Positions 45,803 through 54,682 of a DNA stretch of 64,000 bases are shown here, in pieces. The stretch covers positions 1-64,000 of the forward strand of contig SFCS01000008.1 of the NCBI GenBank assembly GCA_004558485.1, in the 5' to 3' direction. The stretch comes from Ruminococcus sp. (GTDB lineage Bacteria > Bacillota > Clostridia > Oscillospirales > Acutalibacteraceae). The position numbers and the translations under genes were made by a program. Positions within the stretch are counted from its first letter, which is position 1, and each line of letters begins with the position of its first letter. The notes under the pieces are model-generated. The model was not told where the DNA came from. It was given only the letters and a program-made list of their open reading frames with translations, and did not search any database.

Positions 45803-45831
45803 ATGATACCACAGTCTTTACTATTTTGCAA
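45803..45831 (-). promoter_or_regulatory. Promoter of the P-ATPase-comM-uvrC-ybaK operon
   Basis: Minus-strand TTGCAA (45831-45826), 17 bp, TATCAT (45808-45803), about 50 bp upstream of the start codon at 45753. Confidence 0.65.
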
Positions 45832-45875
45832 CACGGCAAAAAATCGAAAAAACCCGAGGAAAATATGATTTATGC

Positions 45876-45904
45876 TTGCAAAAATGATAGGGCTTGTGTA
45901 TAAT
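45876..45904 (+). promoter_or_regulatory. Promoter of the CdaR-type regulator gene
   Basis: TTGCAA (45876-45881), 17 bp, TATAAT (45899-45904), a consensus -10. Transcription should begin near 45911. Confidence 0.75.
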
Positions 45905-45915
45905 TACATAAAGAT

Positions 45916-45930
45916 GGGTATAGTATACCC
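45916..45930. promoter_or_regulatory. Palindromic candidate operator
   Basis: Perfect palindrome GGGTATA-G-TATACCC a few bases after the predicted start of the CdaR-type regulator transcript, where a bound repressor would block it. Autoregulation is inferred only. Confidence 0.4.
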
Positions 45931-45999
45931 TCTAAAATGGTGAAATTGTTTGTGTGCGGCGGTGCTGCCGTCGCTCCCGAAAAAGGATGGAGAGTTTCT

Positions 46000-47082
46000 A
46001 TGTCGAATAGACTGTTTCAAAGCGTGGTTCATCAGATGCAGCCGGCGATCGACCGCACCATCGGCGTGATCGACGAGAGCCTGTCGATCGTTGCGTGCAG
46101 CGATCTCGGACGCATCGGGGAGAGCGTCCCCGCCGTGACGGCGGAGACCTTTGCCGTGCCGGAGGCATTTGTGGTGGACGGCTATACATACAAGGCGTTT
46201 GCCCGTCCGCACTGCGAGTATGTGCTGTTTGTGGAAGGAAACGACGAGGAAGCGGGGCGGTATGCGGCGCTGCTGGCGGTCTCGCTCACCAATATCAAGC
46301 AATATTATGACGAGAAATATGACCGCGGCAACTTTGTCAAGAATGTCATTCTCGACAACATTCTTTCGGGCGACATCTATCTCAAAGCACGCGAGCTGCG
46401 TTTTAACAGCGATGTGGACCGCGTGGTGCTGCTCATCCGTGTGGCGTCCCATTCGGAGGTCTCCGCCTTTGATGTGGTGCAGAACCTGTTTCCCGACAAA
46501 GCCAAGGACTTTGTTATCAACATCAACGAAAACGACATTGCGCTCGTGAAGGAGATCCGCAGCGGCATCGACGGGCGTGATCTGGAAAAGCTGGCGTGCT
46601 CCATCGTGGACACGCTCAGCAGCGAGTTTTATACGCAGGTGTCGGTCGGCATCGGCACGGTCGTCTCCAGCATCAAGGAGCTGGCAAGCTCCTTCAAGGA
46701 GGCGCAGATCGCTTTGGAGGTCGGCAAGGTGTTTGACACCGAGCGCACCATCGTCAGCTATGACAATCTGGGCATTGCGCGTCTGATCTATCAGCTGCCG
46801 ACCACGCTGTGCGAAATGTTCCTGCGGGAGATCTTCAAGCGCGGCTCGATCGAGTCGCTCGATCAGGAGACGCTTTTCACCATTCAAAAGTTCTTTGAAA
46901 ACAACCTCAATGTTTCCGAGACCTCGAGAAAGCTGTTTTTGCACCGCAACACGCTGGTGTACCGTCTCGAAAAGATCAAGCGTCTGACCGGTCTCGACCT
47001 GCGGCGGTTTGACGACGCCATCGTGTTCAAGGTGGCGCTGATGGTCAAGAAATACCTGACCGCCAACCCGGTGAAATACTGA
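46000..47082 (+). CDS. CdaR/PucR-family transcriptional regulator
   Basis: 360 residues. The N-terminal region (about 1-110) is a sensor of unknown ligand. The middle resembles the degenerate GGDEF-like domain of CdaR regulators (VSVGIGTVVSSIKELASSFKEAQIALEVG). The C-terminal PucR-type helix-turn-helix is NNLNVSETSRKLFLHRNTLVYRLEKIKRLTGLDLR. Relatives respond to sugar acids such as glycerate/galactarate, or to purines. GGATGGAGAG precedes the ATG at 46000. It stands alone with its own consensus promoter and a palindrome just after the start site. The target is unknown; the ftsEX operon is next but has its own promoter. Confidence 0.88.
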   Translation: MSNRLFQSVVHQMQPAIDRTIGVIDESLSIVACSDLGRIGESVPAVTAETFAVPEAFVVDGYTYKAFARPHCEYVLFVEGNDEEAGRYAALLAVSLTNIKQYYDEKYDRGNFVKNVILDNILSGDIYLKARELRFNSDVDRVVLLIRVASHSEVSAFDVVQNLFPDKAKDFVININENDIALVKEIRSGIDGRDLEKLACSIVDTLSSEFYTQVSVGIGTVVSSIKELASSFKEAQIALEVGKVFDTERTIVSYDNLGIARLIYQLPTTLCEMFLREIFKRGSIESLDQETLFTIQKFFENNLNVSETSRKLFLHRNTLVYRLEKIKRLTGLDLRRFDDAIVFKVALMVKKYLTANPVKY

Positions 47083-47090
47083 TAAATGCC

Positions 47091-47119
47091 GAGGATGGCG
47101 GAGCGGTTCTGCCATCCTC
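47091..47119 (+). terminator. Hairpin between the CdaR-type gene and ftsE
   Basis: Perfect 9-bp stem GAGGATGGC/GCCATCCTC (47091-47099 with 47111-47119) shortly after the stop codon. No T-run follows, so termination would be weak. Confidence 0.4.
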
Positions 47120-47145
47120 TGTGTATCTGAGGAAACTTTTGGCGG

Positions 47146-47174
47146 TTGCGAAAGACCGTCTTTGCCTGTATACT
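47146..47174 (+). promoter_or_regulatory. Promoter of the ftsEX operon
   Basis: TTGCGA (47146-47151), 17 bp, TATACT (47169-47174). AAAGGAGG follows, before the ftsE ATG at 47207. Confidence 0.7.
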
Positions 47175-47206
47175 GGACTTGACTGCTATGGAAAGGAGGA
47201 GCAGAC

Positions 47207-47935
47207 ATGATCGAATTTCGAGGTGTATATAAAAAGTACGGCAACGGCACCGAAGCGCTGCAGGATGTCAACATCCGCATCGACGACGGGGAGTTTGTCT
47301 TTATCGTCGGTGCATCGGGCGCCGGCAAGAGCACCTTTCTCAAACTGATTATGCATGAAGAAACGGCAACCGCCGGCGAGGTGATCGTCAACAACTATAA
47401 GTTTTCGCGTCTCAAGCGGCGGGACATTCCGTATCTGCGCCGCACGATGGGGGTGGTGTTTCAGGACTTCCGTCTCATCAACACCATGACCGTTTTCGAC
47501 AATGTAGCGTTTGCGATGCGGGTGACCGGCGCGACGCGGCGGGAGATCCGCCGCCGTGTGCCGTATATTTTGCAGCTTGTCGGCTTACAGGATCATGCGC
47601 GGCATTATCCGAAGGAGCTGTCCGGCGGCGAGCAGCAGCGGGTGGGACTTGCCCGCGCGCTGGTGAACAATCCGTCACTCATCATTGCGGACGAGCCGAC
47701 CGGCAACGTCGACCCCGAACGGGCGCGCGACATTGTGGAGCTGCTCACCGAGATCAACCGTCGCGGCACGACCGTGCTGATGGTGACGCATGAGCACTCG
47801 CTGGTGCGCAAATTTGCACAGCGCACCATCACCATCTCCGACGGCAGAGTGGTCTCTGACACGGGAGAAAAGAAAGCGGCGGTCACGCCGATCGGCGAAA
47901 AGTCGCCGGTGCTTTTGGGAGGTGATCTGCTGTGA
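47207..47935 (+). CDS. ftsE: Cell division ATP-binding protein FtsE
   Basis: 242-residue cytoplasmic ATPase of the FtsEX complex, which controls peptidoglycan hydrolases at the septum or sidewall. Walker A is GASGAGKST (35-43), the Q-loop VVFQDFRLI, the signature LSGGEQQRVGLARA, Walker B IIADEPTGNVD and the switch His VTHEH. The C-terminal extension (about 220-242) is unstructured. It overlaps ftsX by GTGA. The following M23 and S41 genes complete a typical Firmicute cell-wall operon. Confidence 0.95.
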   Translation: MIEFRGVYKKYGNGTEALQDVNIRIDDGEFVFIVGASGAGKSTFLKLIMHEETATAGEVIVNNYKFSRLKRRDIPYLRRTMGVVFQDFRLINTMTVFDNVAFAMRVTGATRREIRRRVPYILQLVGLQDHARHYPKELSGGEQQRVGLARALVNNPSLIIADEPTGNVDPERARDIVELLTEINRRGTTVLMVTHEHSLVRKFAQRTITISDGRVVSDTGEKKAAVTPIGEKSPVLLGGDLL

Positions 47936-48834
47936 AGCTGTCCGCGATGCGGTATCTGACGCGCGAAGGGCTGCGGAATGTTTGGCAAAACCGCTTTATG
48001 TCCGTTGCGTCGGTGGCGGTGCTTGCCGCCTGCTTGCTTTTGACGGGACTTTCCTATTTGGCGCTTGCCAATGTGGAGCGGGCGTTCAAGTGGGTCTATG
48101 GACAGAACATGGTGGTCGTGTTTGCCAAGACCGACTGCACCGACGAGCAGATAACGGCGATGGGCGACGCCCTCAAAGCACTTGAAAATGTGGAAAAAAC
48201 GGAGTTTCTCTCGAAAGAGGAAACGCTTGAAAAATATAAGGACTCGCTGCCGGAGGAAACCTATGCGAGCCTGCAGGGGGAGGACAACCCCATGCCGGAC
48301 GCCTATCTTGTGACCTTCCGCGATCTGGAAAACTTCGACGAAACGGTGGCGCAGATCAAAGCGATCGACGGCGTGGACGACGCCTCCTATGACGGCAACA
48401 TCGCCGCTACTCTGCGCACGGTGCGCCGTATCGCGCTTGAGGTGGGACTCGGCGTGGTGGTGCTGCTGCTCGTCGTGTCGCTGTTCATCATTGCCAACAC
48501 CATCAAGCTGACGGTGTATAACCGCCGCCTGGAGATTTACATCATGCGGTCGGTCGGCGCGACCGGCGCGTTCATCCGTGTCCCCTTCATGGTGGAGGGT
48601 ATGACGCTGGGCATTTTGTCCGGCGGCGTGGCGTTTTTCTTCGTTTGGCTTTTGTATGTGAAGCTTCTGGGACTGCTGCCGCAGACAACGGCGCTGTTTA
48701 CGCTTGTGCCGTTCAAAGAGGTCTGGGGCGTGCTCATTGTCGGTTTTCTCGTGATCGGTATGCTGACCGGCATGCTGGGCAGTGCCATTGCGACCGGTAA
48801 ATACCTGCACAAGGAAGGGAGCGAAAAGACATGA
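47932..48834 (+). CDS. ftsX: Cell division protein FtsX
   Basis: 300-residue membrane partner of FtsE. There is a first helix at about residues 22-45, a large extracytoplasmic domain (about 50-165, with VEKTEFLSKEETLEKYKDSLPEE) that contacts the hydrolase, then three more helices. It transmits ATP hydrolysis in FtsE to activate the extracellular murein hydrolase encoded next. GGGAGGTGA precedes the GTG start, and its stop overlaps the M23 gene start by ATGA. Confidence 0.95.
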   Translation: MKLSAMRYLTREGLRNVWQNRFMSVASVAVLAACLLLTGLSYLALANVERAFKWVYGQNMVVVFAKTDCTDEQITAMGDALKALENVEKTEFLSKEETLEKYKDSLPEETYASLQGEDNPMPDAYLVTFRDLENFDETVAQIKAIDGVDDASYDGNIAATLRTVRRIALEVGLGVVVLLLVVSLFIIANTIKLTVYNRRLEIYIMRSVGATGAFIRVPFMVEGMTLGILSGGVAFFFVWLLYVKLLGLLPQTTALFTLVPFKEVWGVLIVGFLVIGMLTGMLGSAIATGKYLHKEGSEKT

Positions 48835-50042
48835 AAAAACGCAATTTATTCCTTCGTGTTCTGTCCTGCCTTTCGGCGCTGCTGCTGGTCTTTGCGAGCG
48901 GAGCCTTGTATGTTCCGGCTGCCGCTGCGACGATAAGCGATCAGATAAAGCAGCTTGAAAAGGAGCAGGCAGACCTCAAAAAGCAGATTGCATCCGCGAA
49001 AAGCAATCTTGCGGACAGCAAGAAAACACGCGATTTGTATAACAGCCAGATACGTAATGTGCAAAAGCAGATTGATCTGCTCGACAAGCAGGTGGAGGAT
49101 CTCGACGCACAGATAAAAAGCAAAAACGTGACCATCGCCGATCTTGAAACGCAGGTTGCCGCGAACGAAAAAGAGGCGGCGACGGTGCGCAAAATGCTCG
49201 GTGAGCGGCTCAACGCCATCATGAAGCGCGGCAATTTTTCCACCCTGCAGCTGCTCATGAACACGGATAACTATGCTGATTACCTGGTGCGCGCAAAGCT
49301 GATGGAAAAGGTGTCCGAGCACGATCAGAAAAGCATAGAGGAGCTTGAAAAGCGCCTTGCGGAGATCACCGACACCGAAAAGAAGGTGCAGGACGAGAAG
49401 GCGGCTGTTGAGGCAAAGAAAAAGGAAGTCGAGACGCTGCGTGCCTCCTCGACCGGCAAGAAAAAAGAACTGAACACGCTGTATACCGCGGCAAACGCTG
49501 CCTATAAGCAGGATGCGGCAGAGGTCGAGGCGCTCAACAAGGAGCTTGAAAAGACCGACGCCGACATCAAGAAGCTCTTGGCGTCGCTCAACAGCAGCGG
49601 CAGCTATGTCGCCACCTCGATGTTTTGGCCTGTGCCGACCGTGCGGGCACTCTCCAGTTATTTCGGCACCCGTTGGGGCAGAGCGCACCGCGGCGTGGAC
49701 ATTGCCAACGGCTCCATTCCGATCTATGGACAGAACATTGTCGCTGCGGCGGACGGCACGGTGATCTATGCCAACTCCACCAGCACCTGGGGCGGCGGCT
49801 ACGGCTATTACTGCATGGTCGATCACGGCAGAGACAGTAAAGGACGGCAGGTCGTGACGCTGTATGCACATTGCTCGGTGATGTACGCCCGCGTGGGACA
49901 GAAGGTCGTCGGCGGTCAGACGGTGCTCGCGAAGGCGGGCAACACCGGCAATGTCACCGGCCCGCATCTGCATTTTGAGGTGCGCCTCAACGGCACGGCG
50001 GTCGATCCGCTCAAGGGCTATATCTCGGTCAACGGCAAGTAA
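48831..50042 (+). CDS. Murein hydrolase/activator, coiled coil plus M23 peptidase (EnvC/PcsB-like)
   Basis: 403 residues. It has a signal peptide (to about residue 33, PAAAATIS), a long coiled coil (about 35-255) rich in Lys/Glu heptads that would bind FtsX, and a C-terminal M23 LytM domain. The zinc/catalytic residues HxxxD (HRGVD) and HxH (GPHLHFEV) are present, so it looks catalytically competent, unlike E. coli EnvC. It is coupled to ftsX by a 4-bp overlap. It is the probable effector of FtsEX in splitting peptidoglycan. Confidence 0.93.
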   Translation: MKKRNLFLRVLSCLSALLLVFASGALYVPAAAATISDQIKQLEKEQADLKKQIASAKSNLADSKKTRDLYNSQIRNVQKQIDLLDKQVEDLDAQIKSKNVTIADLETQVAANEKEAATVRKMLGERLNAIMKRGNFSTLQLLMNTDNYADYLVRAKLMEKVSEHDQKSIEELEKRLAEITDTEKKVQDEKAAVEAKKKEVETLRASSTGKKKELNTLYTAANAAYKQDAAEVEALNKELEKTDADIKKLLASLNSSGSYVATSMFWPVPTVRALSSYFGTRWGRAHRGVDIANGSIPIYGQNIVAAADGTVIYANSTSTWGGGYGYYCMVDHGRDSKGRQVVTLYAHCSVMYARVGQKVVGGQTVLAKAGNTGNVTGPHLHFEVRLNGTAVDPLKGYISVNGK

Positions 50043-50065
50043 AGGAAAGGCAACGGTTTTTTTGT

Positions 50066-51334
50066 ATGAGAAGTAAGAAATACAGTCTCAGCGCGGTCAT
50101 TACGCTGCTGATATTGGTGGTGGCGCTTGCCATTTCCATCACCATGATGATCGCCATGCGCTATTTCAATCAGCAGGTCAACGCCGTGACGCAAAAACAG
50201 GCGCTGTATGCCCACATCACCGACATCGACACCAAGGTGCGCACCTATTATCCCACCTTGGATGAGGAACAGCTGCGCAGCGCGCTGGCGGCGGGATATG
50301 TGGCGGGCCTGCAAGACCCGTATGCACGGTATTATTCCACCGACGCCTATAAGCAGGCGCTGCTTTTGCGCGAGGGACGCGCTGCCGGCGTCGGCATCCG
50401 GCTCAAGACCGATGCGCAGTCGCGCCTTGTGGTAGACAAGCTGGACGCGGATGCGGCGGCGGAAAAGGCGGGCGTGCAGGTCGGCGACATCGTGACGCAG
50501 GTCAACGGCAACGCGGTTGCCGGTCCGCAGCAGGCGTCGCTGCAGGAAATGCTGGACACCTCGACCGAAAAGCTCGCTGTTTCGGTGCTGCGCGGCGACA
50601 AGGCGATCGCTTTTGAGCTGACGGCATACACCTATAACCTCAAAAGCGTACAGGAGAAAATGCTGAATGAAACGGTGGGATATATCCGCATTACGGCATT
50701 TTACGACAACACCCTCAACCAGTTCAAGGCGGCGTGCTCGTCGCTGGAAAACCAGGGCGCGGCCTCCTATATCTTCGATGTGCGCGGCTGCAGCGGCGGC
50801 GGTTCGACCGACACGCTGAAAGCCATGCTGTCCTATCTGTTGCCGCACGGCGCTTATGCCGCATGGGTGGGCAGTGACGGCAGGACCGAAAACCTCGTTG
50901 CAGATGACGCACGCACGCTGTCCGGCACCTTTGCCGTCGTGACCGACGAAAAGACGAAGGGCGAGGCGGAGCTGTTTGCCGGCGTTTTGCAGGAGTTCGG
51001 CGTCGCCACCGTGGTCGGCGAGAAAACGGCGGGAAAAGGAAAAATTCAGGATTTTGTGGCACTTAAAGCGGACAACTCCGCTATCTACCTGACGGTCGGC
51101 GAGATCGTTCTGATGCGCGGCGGCTCCATTGAGGGCGTCGGTATCACGCCGACGGTCGCCGTGTCGCTGCCGGCGGCGCAAAAGGCACAGGGGGCGGCGC
51201 TCAAAACCGAGGACGATGCACAGGTGCAGGCGGCGCTCAACACCTTCAAGGCGAGCACCAATCAGCTCAACGCCACCGCGGCGACCACCGCCGCGGCAAC
51301 GATCGCAGCGACCACTGCGACGGCTGCGGAGTGA
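50066..51334 (+). CDS. S41-family PDZ protein (CtpB-like) lacking the catalytic serine
   Basis: 422 residues. One N-terminal membrane anchor (about 9-31) is followed by a helical region, a PDZ domain (about 95-180) and the S41 core. In active CtpA/CtpB/Tsp the nucleophile is the middle serine of SASAS. Here the aligned stretch is EKTKGEAEL, with Gly299 at that position. The partner Lys324 (GEKTAGKG) and Gln328 are kept at the correct spacing of 25 and 29. It is therefore probably a pseudoprotease or scaffold. The tail (about 400-422) is Thr/Ala-rich low complexity. It is the last gene of the ftsEX operon. Confidence 0.85.
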   Translation: MRSKKYSLSAVITLLILVVALAISITMMIAMRYFNQQVNAVTQKQALYAHITDIDTKVRTYYPTLDEEQLRSALAAGYVAGLQDPYARYYSTDAYKQALLLREGRAAGVGIRLKTDAQSRLVVDKLDADAAAEKAGVQVGDIVTQVNGNAVAGPQQASLQEMLDTSTEKLAVSVLRGDKAIAFELTAYTYNLKSVQEKMLNETVGYIRITAFYDNTLNQFKAACSSLENQGAASYIFDVRGCSGGGSTDTLKAMLSYLLPHGAYAAWVGSDGRTENLVADDARTLSGTFAVVTDEKTKGEAELFAGVLQEFGVATVVGEKTAGKGKIQDFVALKADNSAIYLTVGEIVLMRGGSIEGVGITPTVAVSLPAAQKAQGAALKTEDDAQVQAALNTFKASTNQLNATAATTAAATIAATTATAAE

Positions 51335-51410
51335 ACCGATGCTTTCGTGGCATGAAGGTGCGCTTTGAAGGATACGGATTGTAATATAAAATATTGATTA
51401 TACAAAATGT

Positions 51411-51438
51411 AAAGGCATCGCCCACGGGCGATGCCTTT
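51411..51438. terminator. Bidirectional terminator after the ftsEX operon
   Basis: Perfect 13-bp inverted repeat AAAGGCATCGCCC/GGGCGATGCCTTT (51411-51423 with 51426-51438), T-rich on the plus strand, between convergent genes. Confidence 0.85.
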
Positions 51439-51466
51439 CTTCTTTTTGATTTTTCTGAAAAAGGGG

Positions 51467-52147
51467 TCAGCCTTCCGCCTTTTCGCCGGTCAGCCACAGG
51501 ATTGTGCGCTCGATGGCGTCGCGGGAATTGCCCCAGTCGGCGTCAGCGGTGTTGTTGCGATAGTCGAACATCTTGCAGAAATGCGAAACATCGCCTTGCA
51601 GCGTGTGCAGATAGGCACGGGCACGATCGGCGGTCACCTGCATAAATTCCCCCTGCAGCTTTTTGGGCAGCACGGCGGCAGTGTCGGTGAGCGCGCGGCA
51701 ATGCGGTAGGCAGAAATATGGCTGTGCGGCATAGAGCTCCCGGAAATCTTTTTCCCGTTCCCAAAGATGGGCGATATTCGGGAGAAACCGTGCCATATTT
51801 TTGTCGATCTGGTCACAGACAAAGCAGGTCGCCGCTTTTTGCTCCTTGACCTTTTTGGTCTTGCCGCCGAGACCGGTGGCAAAAGCCTCTTTTTCCACCT
51901 CCGCCAGATGGCTTTCGAGCATCAGGGCGACGCTCAGGCGCTTGCGCTGCGCCAAAAGACGGCGATAGTGCGGGTTACAAAAGCCGAGACGGTTGGTCTC
52001 CTGCCGCACATCCGGCTCCATCATGGCGGCGCCGGTGATATAGACGGCGATGCGTTCCTCGAGCATCTCCCGCAAGCGGCACAGGGGGCAGCCGTCCTGC
52101 GGCTCGAACACTTCGCTTATCGGAATGCTGGTAATATCTTCGCGCAT
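51467..52147 (-). CDS. DUF6062 family protein
   Basis: 226-residue cytoplasmic protein with four Cys/His clusters: CPLCRLRE (about 19), a CNPHY motif (about 58), CFVCDQI (about 107) and CLPHC (about 149). These look like metal-binding (zinc) or redox sites. The remainder is helical. The function of DUF6062 is unknown. AGGAGG precedes the ATG at 52147; the longer upstream frame lies inside ymdB. The 10-bp gap to ymdB implies co-transcription. Confidence 0.8.
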   Translation of the reverse strand: MREDITSIPISEVFEPQDGCPLCRLREMLEERIAVYITGAAMMEPDVRQETNRLGFCNPHYRRLLAQRKRLSVALMLESHLAEVEKEAFATGLGGKTKKVKEQKAATCFVCDQIDKNMARFLPNIAHLWEREKDFRELYAAQPYFCLPHCRALTDTAAVLPKKLQGEFMQVTADRARAYLHTLQGDVSHFCKMFDYRNNTADADWGNSRDAIERTILWLTGEKAEG

Positions 52148-52157
52148 ACAGTTCCTC

Positions 52158-52919
52158 CTATTTTGCAATGCGGGTGACGGCGACGGTCTTGCCGGTCGCG
52201 TCATCCAGCGTAAACAGCACGCCGTCCATGCGGCAGATGCCGTCGGCGGCGGTAAAGCGGGTGGGGAGCTTTTGACGGAAGCGGCGAATGGATTGCTCCG
52301 GACAGACACCGAGAACCGAAACCGCGGGTCCCGTCATGCCGACATCGGTGATAAAGCCCGTACCCTGCGGCAGGATCTGTTCATCTGCGGTTTGCACATG
52401 CGTGTGTGTCCCGAACAGGGCGGAAATGCGTCCGTCGGCATAAAAGCCGAGTGCCTTTTTCTCCGCCGTTGCCTCCGCATGAAAATCCACGATGCAAAAG
52501 CGCGGTCGGCTTTCGAGCAGTCGGTCGAGCACAAAGAACGGATTGTCCACCGCATCCATATACATCTGTCCCAGAAGATTGATGACCGTCACGGCATAGC
52601 GCCCGCGATCCACAACGGTGATGCCGCCGCCGGGAACATCGCCGGGAAAATTTGCGGGGCGCAGTGCCGTGTCGTGGGTGTCAAGCCAGTCGGCGTATTC
52701 GGGGCGGCGGAAGGTGTGGTTGCCGCCGGTAATGACATCCGCGCCCGCCGCAAAAATGCGGTCGGCAGCGGTCGGGGTGGTGCCGTTGCCGTCGGCGGCG
52801 TTTTCGCCGTTGACGATGCAGACATCCACACCGTTTTCACGCTTAACCGCAGGCAGCACCCGCTCCAGATGGGCGATGCCTGCCGTGCCGACCACATCGC
52901 CGATACATAATACTTTCAC
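52158..52919 (-). CDS. ymdB: YmdB-family metallophosphoesterase
   Basis: 253-residue calcineurin-like phosphodiesterase. Metal ligands are seen in CIGDVVG (Asp), VNGENAADG (Glu, Asn), GGNHTF (Asn, His), VDFHAE and GTHTHVQ. In Bacillus YmdB hydrolyses 2',3'-cyclic nucleotides and affects biofilm formation and sporulation decisions. The GTG start at 52919 is chosen because AAAGGTG lies 5 bp before it and it gives the standard N terminus KVLCIGD. It follows the fakA terminator and overlaps no other gene. Confidence 0.92.
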   Translation of the reverse strand: MKVLCIGDVVGTAGIAHLERVLPAVKRENGVDVCIVNGENAADGNGTTPTAADRIFAAGADVITGGNHTFRRPEYADWLDTHDTALRPANFPGDVPGGGITVVDRGRYAVTVINLLGQMYMDAVDNPFFVLDRLLESRPRFCIVDFHAEATAEKKALGFYADGRISALFGTHTHVQTADEQILPQGTGFITDVGMTGPAVSVLGVCPEQSIRRFRQKLPTRFTAADGICRMDGVLFTLDDATGKTVAVTRIAK

Positions 52920-52935
52920 AAAAAGCACCTTTCCG

Positions 52936-52977
52936 AAAAACAGGGCGGGGCTTCGCAAAAGCGACGCTCCGCCCTGT
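52936..52977 (-). terminator. Terminator of the gls24-fakA operon
   Basis: ACAGGGCGG/CCGCCCTGT stem with an internal asymmetry and a loop of about 15 nt, followed on the minus strand by TTTTT. Confidence 0.8.
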
Positions 52978-52987
52978 TGTGTTGTGA

Positions 52988-54682
52988 TTATTCGAGAGAG
53001 AGGAAATAGTAGTAGACCGGTTGCCCGCCGGGTACGACGGTAACCTCAATGCGGTTGCCCGCTTTTTCCTGAATGGCGGCAGCCGCCGTGTTTGCCGCCT
53101 CCTCGGTGACATCCGAACCGGCGATGAGGGTGATGAAGCCGGTCTCCTTGCCTGCGAGGCGACGCGCGTTCAGCATGGTCTTTGCCAGCTTTACGACCGC
53201 GTGCTCCACGCTGCTGTCGACGAAGGACAGCTTGCCCTCCTCCATGGCGAGGATGTCGCCCTCGTGAATGTCGTGACCTTCAAAATCGCTGTCTCTGGCA
53301 GCAAAGGTAAGCGCGCCGCTGGACACCGCCTCATATGCCTGCCGCATAGCAACGAGATTTTCCTCAACACCTGCTTCGGGATCAAAAGCCAGCATGGACG
53401 AAATGCCCTGCGGCACGGTGCGTGTGGGCAGCACGCGCACGGTACGGTCGGCAAGCGGAACCGCCTGCTCGGCGGCAAGAATGATGTTTTTGTTGTTCGG
53501 CAGCACATAGACGAGCTTGGCCGGCGTCGCCTCAATGGCGTGCAGGATGTCGTCGGTGGAGGGGTTCATGGTCTGACCGCCGGACACCACCTGATCGCAC
53601 CCAAGGTCGCGGAACAGCTCGGCGAGACCGTCGCCCGCCGCGACCGCCACAAAGCCATACGGCTTTTCCGGCTCGACGCGCGTATGCTCCGGCACCTGTT
53701 CGCCCTGCGTTTCGCCGACCCAACCGGCATTTTCGTGCTGCAGGCGCATATTCTCCACCTTGACGGTTTCAAACTGTCCGTATTTGAGGCCCTCCTGCAA
53801 GGCGTTGCCGGGGGCGTTGGTGTGCACATGCACCTTCACGATGTCGTCGTCATCCACCACAACGACGCAGTCGCCGATGGACTCAAGATAAGCACGCAAA
53901 AGCAGCGGATCGCGGTCATTCCCTTTATCACGCGCAACGATGAACTCGGTGCAGTATGTAAAGGTGATCTCCGCGTCGAAGCTCCCGACGACGCTTTCCT
54001 TCTTTACCTGCTTTTGCATAGCCGCAGTATCGGCGCCGTCCGCAAAGATCGGCGCGCCGCCGAATACCGCCTGCATTTCATGAATGACGACACAGAAGCC
54101 CTTTCCGCCCGCGTCCACGACGCCCGCCTTTTTCAGCGCGGGGAGCAGGTCGGGGGTGCGGGCAAGAGAGGCGTCCGCCTCGGTGCAGATGGCATCCCAC
54201 ACAAAAAGCGCGTCGGGATTTTCCGCTGCCGCTGCCGTGCCTTTTTCCGCTGCCTCGCGGGCGACGGTCAAAATGGTGCCCTCGGTGGGCTTCATGACCG
54301 CTTTATACGCTGCCTCGACGCCGAGCGTCAGCGCCGCCGCAAGAGCGACACCGTCGGCGCTTTCCATGTCCTTCAGCCCCTTGGCAAAGCCACGGAACAA
54401 AAGCGACAAAATGACGCCGGAATTGCCGCGCGCACCGCGCAGCAGCGCAGCGGACGCAGTCGTCGCCACCTGCCCGACCGTCGGGTCTTCCAGCCGCGCC
54501 AGCTCGCGCGCACCGGCGGCGATGGTCATGGACATGTTCGTTCCCGTATCGCCGTCCGGCACGGGGAACACATTGAGGGCGTCGACCTCCTGCTTGACGG
54601 AATTCAGACGATTGGACGCCGATATGACGGCATCACGCAGAGTTTTTCCCTGTATCACTGGTAACATTACCTCCCGACTCAT
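52988..54682 (-). CDS. fakA: DAK2-domain fatty acid kinase catalytic subunit (FakA/YloV)
   Basis: 564 residues. The N-terminal DhaL-like ATP domain has the Mg-binding DGDTGTNM motif (about 43-50) and LLRGARGNSGVILS. The middle and C-terminal DegV-like region has VDAGGKGF and YVLPNNKNI. With a FakB lipid carrier it phosphorylates fatty acids for phospholipid synthesis; no fakB is in this window. The start at 54682 overlaps the Gls24 stop (ATGA). An ATG at 54667 has GGGAGG only 2 bp before it. Confidence 0.92.
   Translation of the reverse strand: MSREVMLPVIQGKTLRDAVISASNRLNSVKQEVDALNVFPVPDGDTGTNMSMTIAAGARELARLEDPTVGQVATTASAALLRGARGNSGVILSLLFRGFAKGLKDMESADGVALAAALTLGVEAAYKAVMKPTEGTILTVAREAAEKGTAAAAENPDALFVWDAICTEADASLARTPDLLPALKKAGVVDAGGKGFCVVIHEMQAVFGGAPIFADGADTAAMQKQVKKESVVGSFDAEITFTYCTEFIVARDKGNDRDPLLLRAYLESIGDCVVVVDDDDIVKVHVHTNAPGNALQEGLKYGQFETVKVENMRLQHENAGWVGETQGEQVPEHTRVEPEKPYGFVAVAAGDGLAELFRDLGCDQVVSGGQTMNPSTDDILHAIEATPAKLVYVLPNNKNIILAAEQAVPLADRTVRVLPTRTVPQGISSMLAFDPEAGVEENLVAMRQAYEAVSSGALTFAARDSDFEGHDIHEGDILAMEEGKLSFVDSSVEHAVVKLAKTMLNARRLAGKETGFITLIAGSDVTEEAANTAAAAIQEKAGNRIEVTVVPGGQPVYYYFLSLE

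Noticed and set aside
45904..47394. 496-codon minus-strand frame
   Set aside because: Antisense to the CdaR-type regulator and the ftsE start; no supporting motif.
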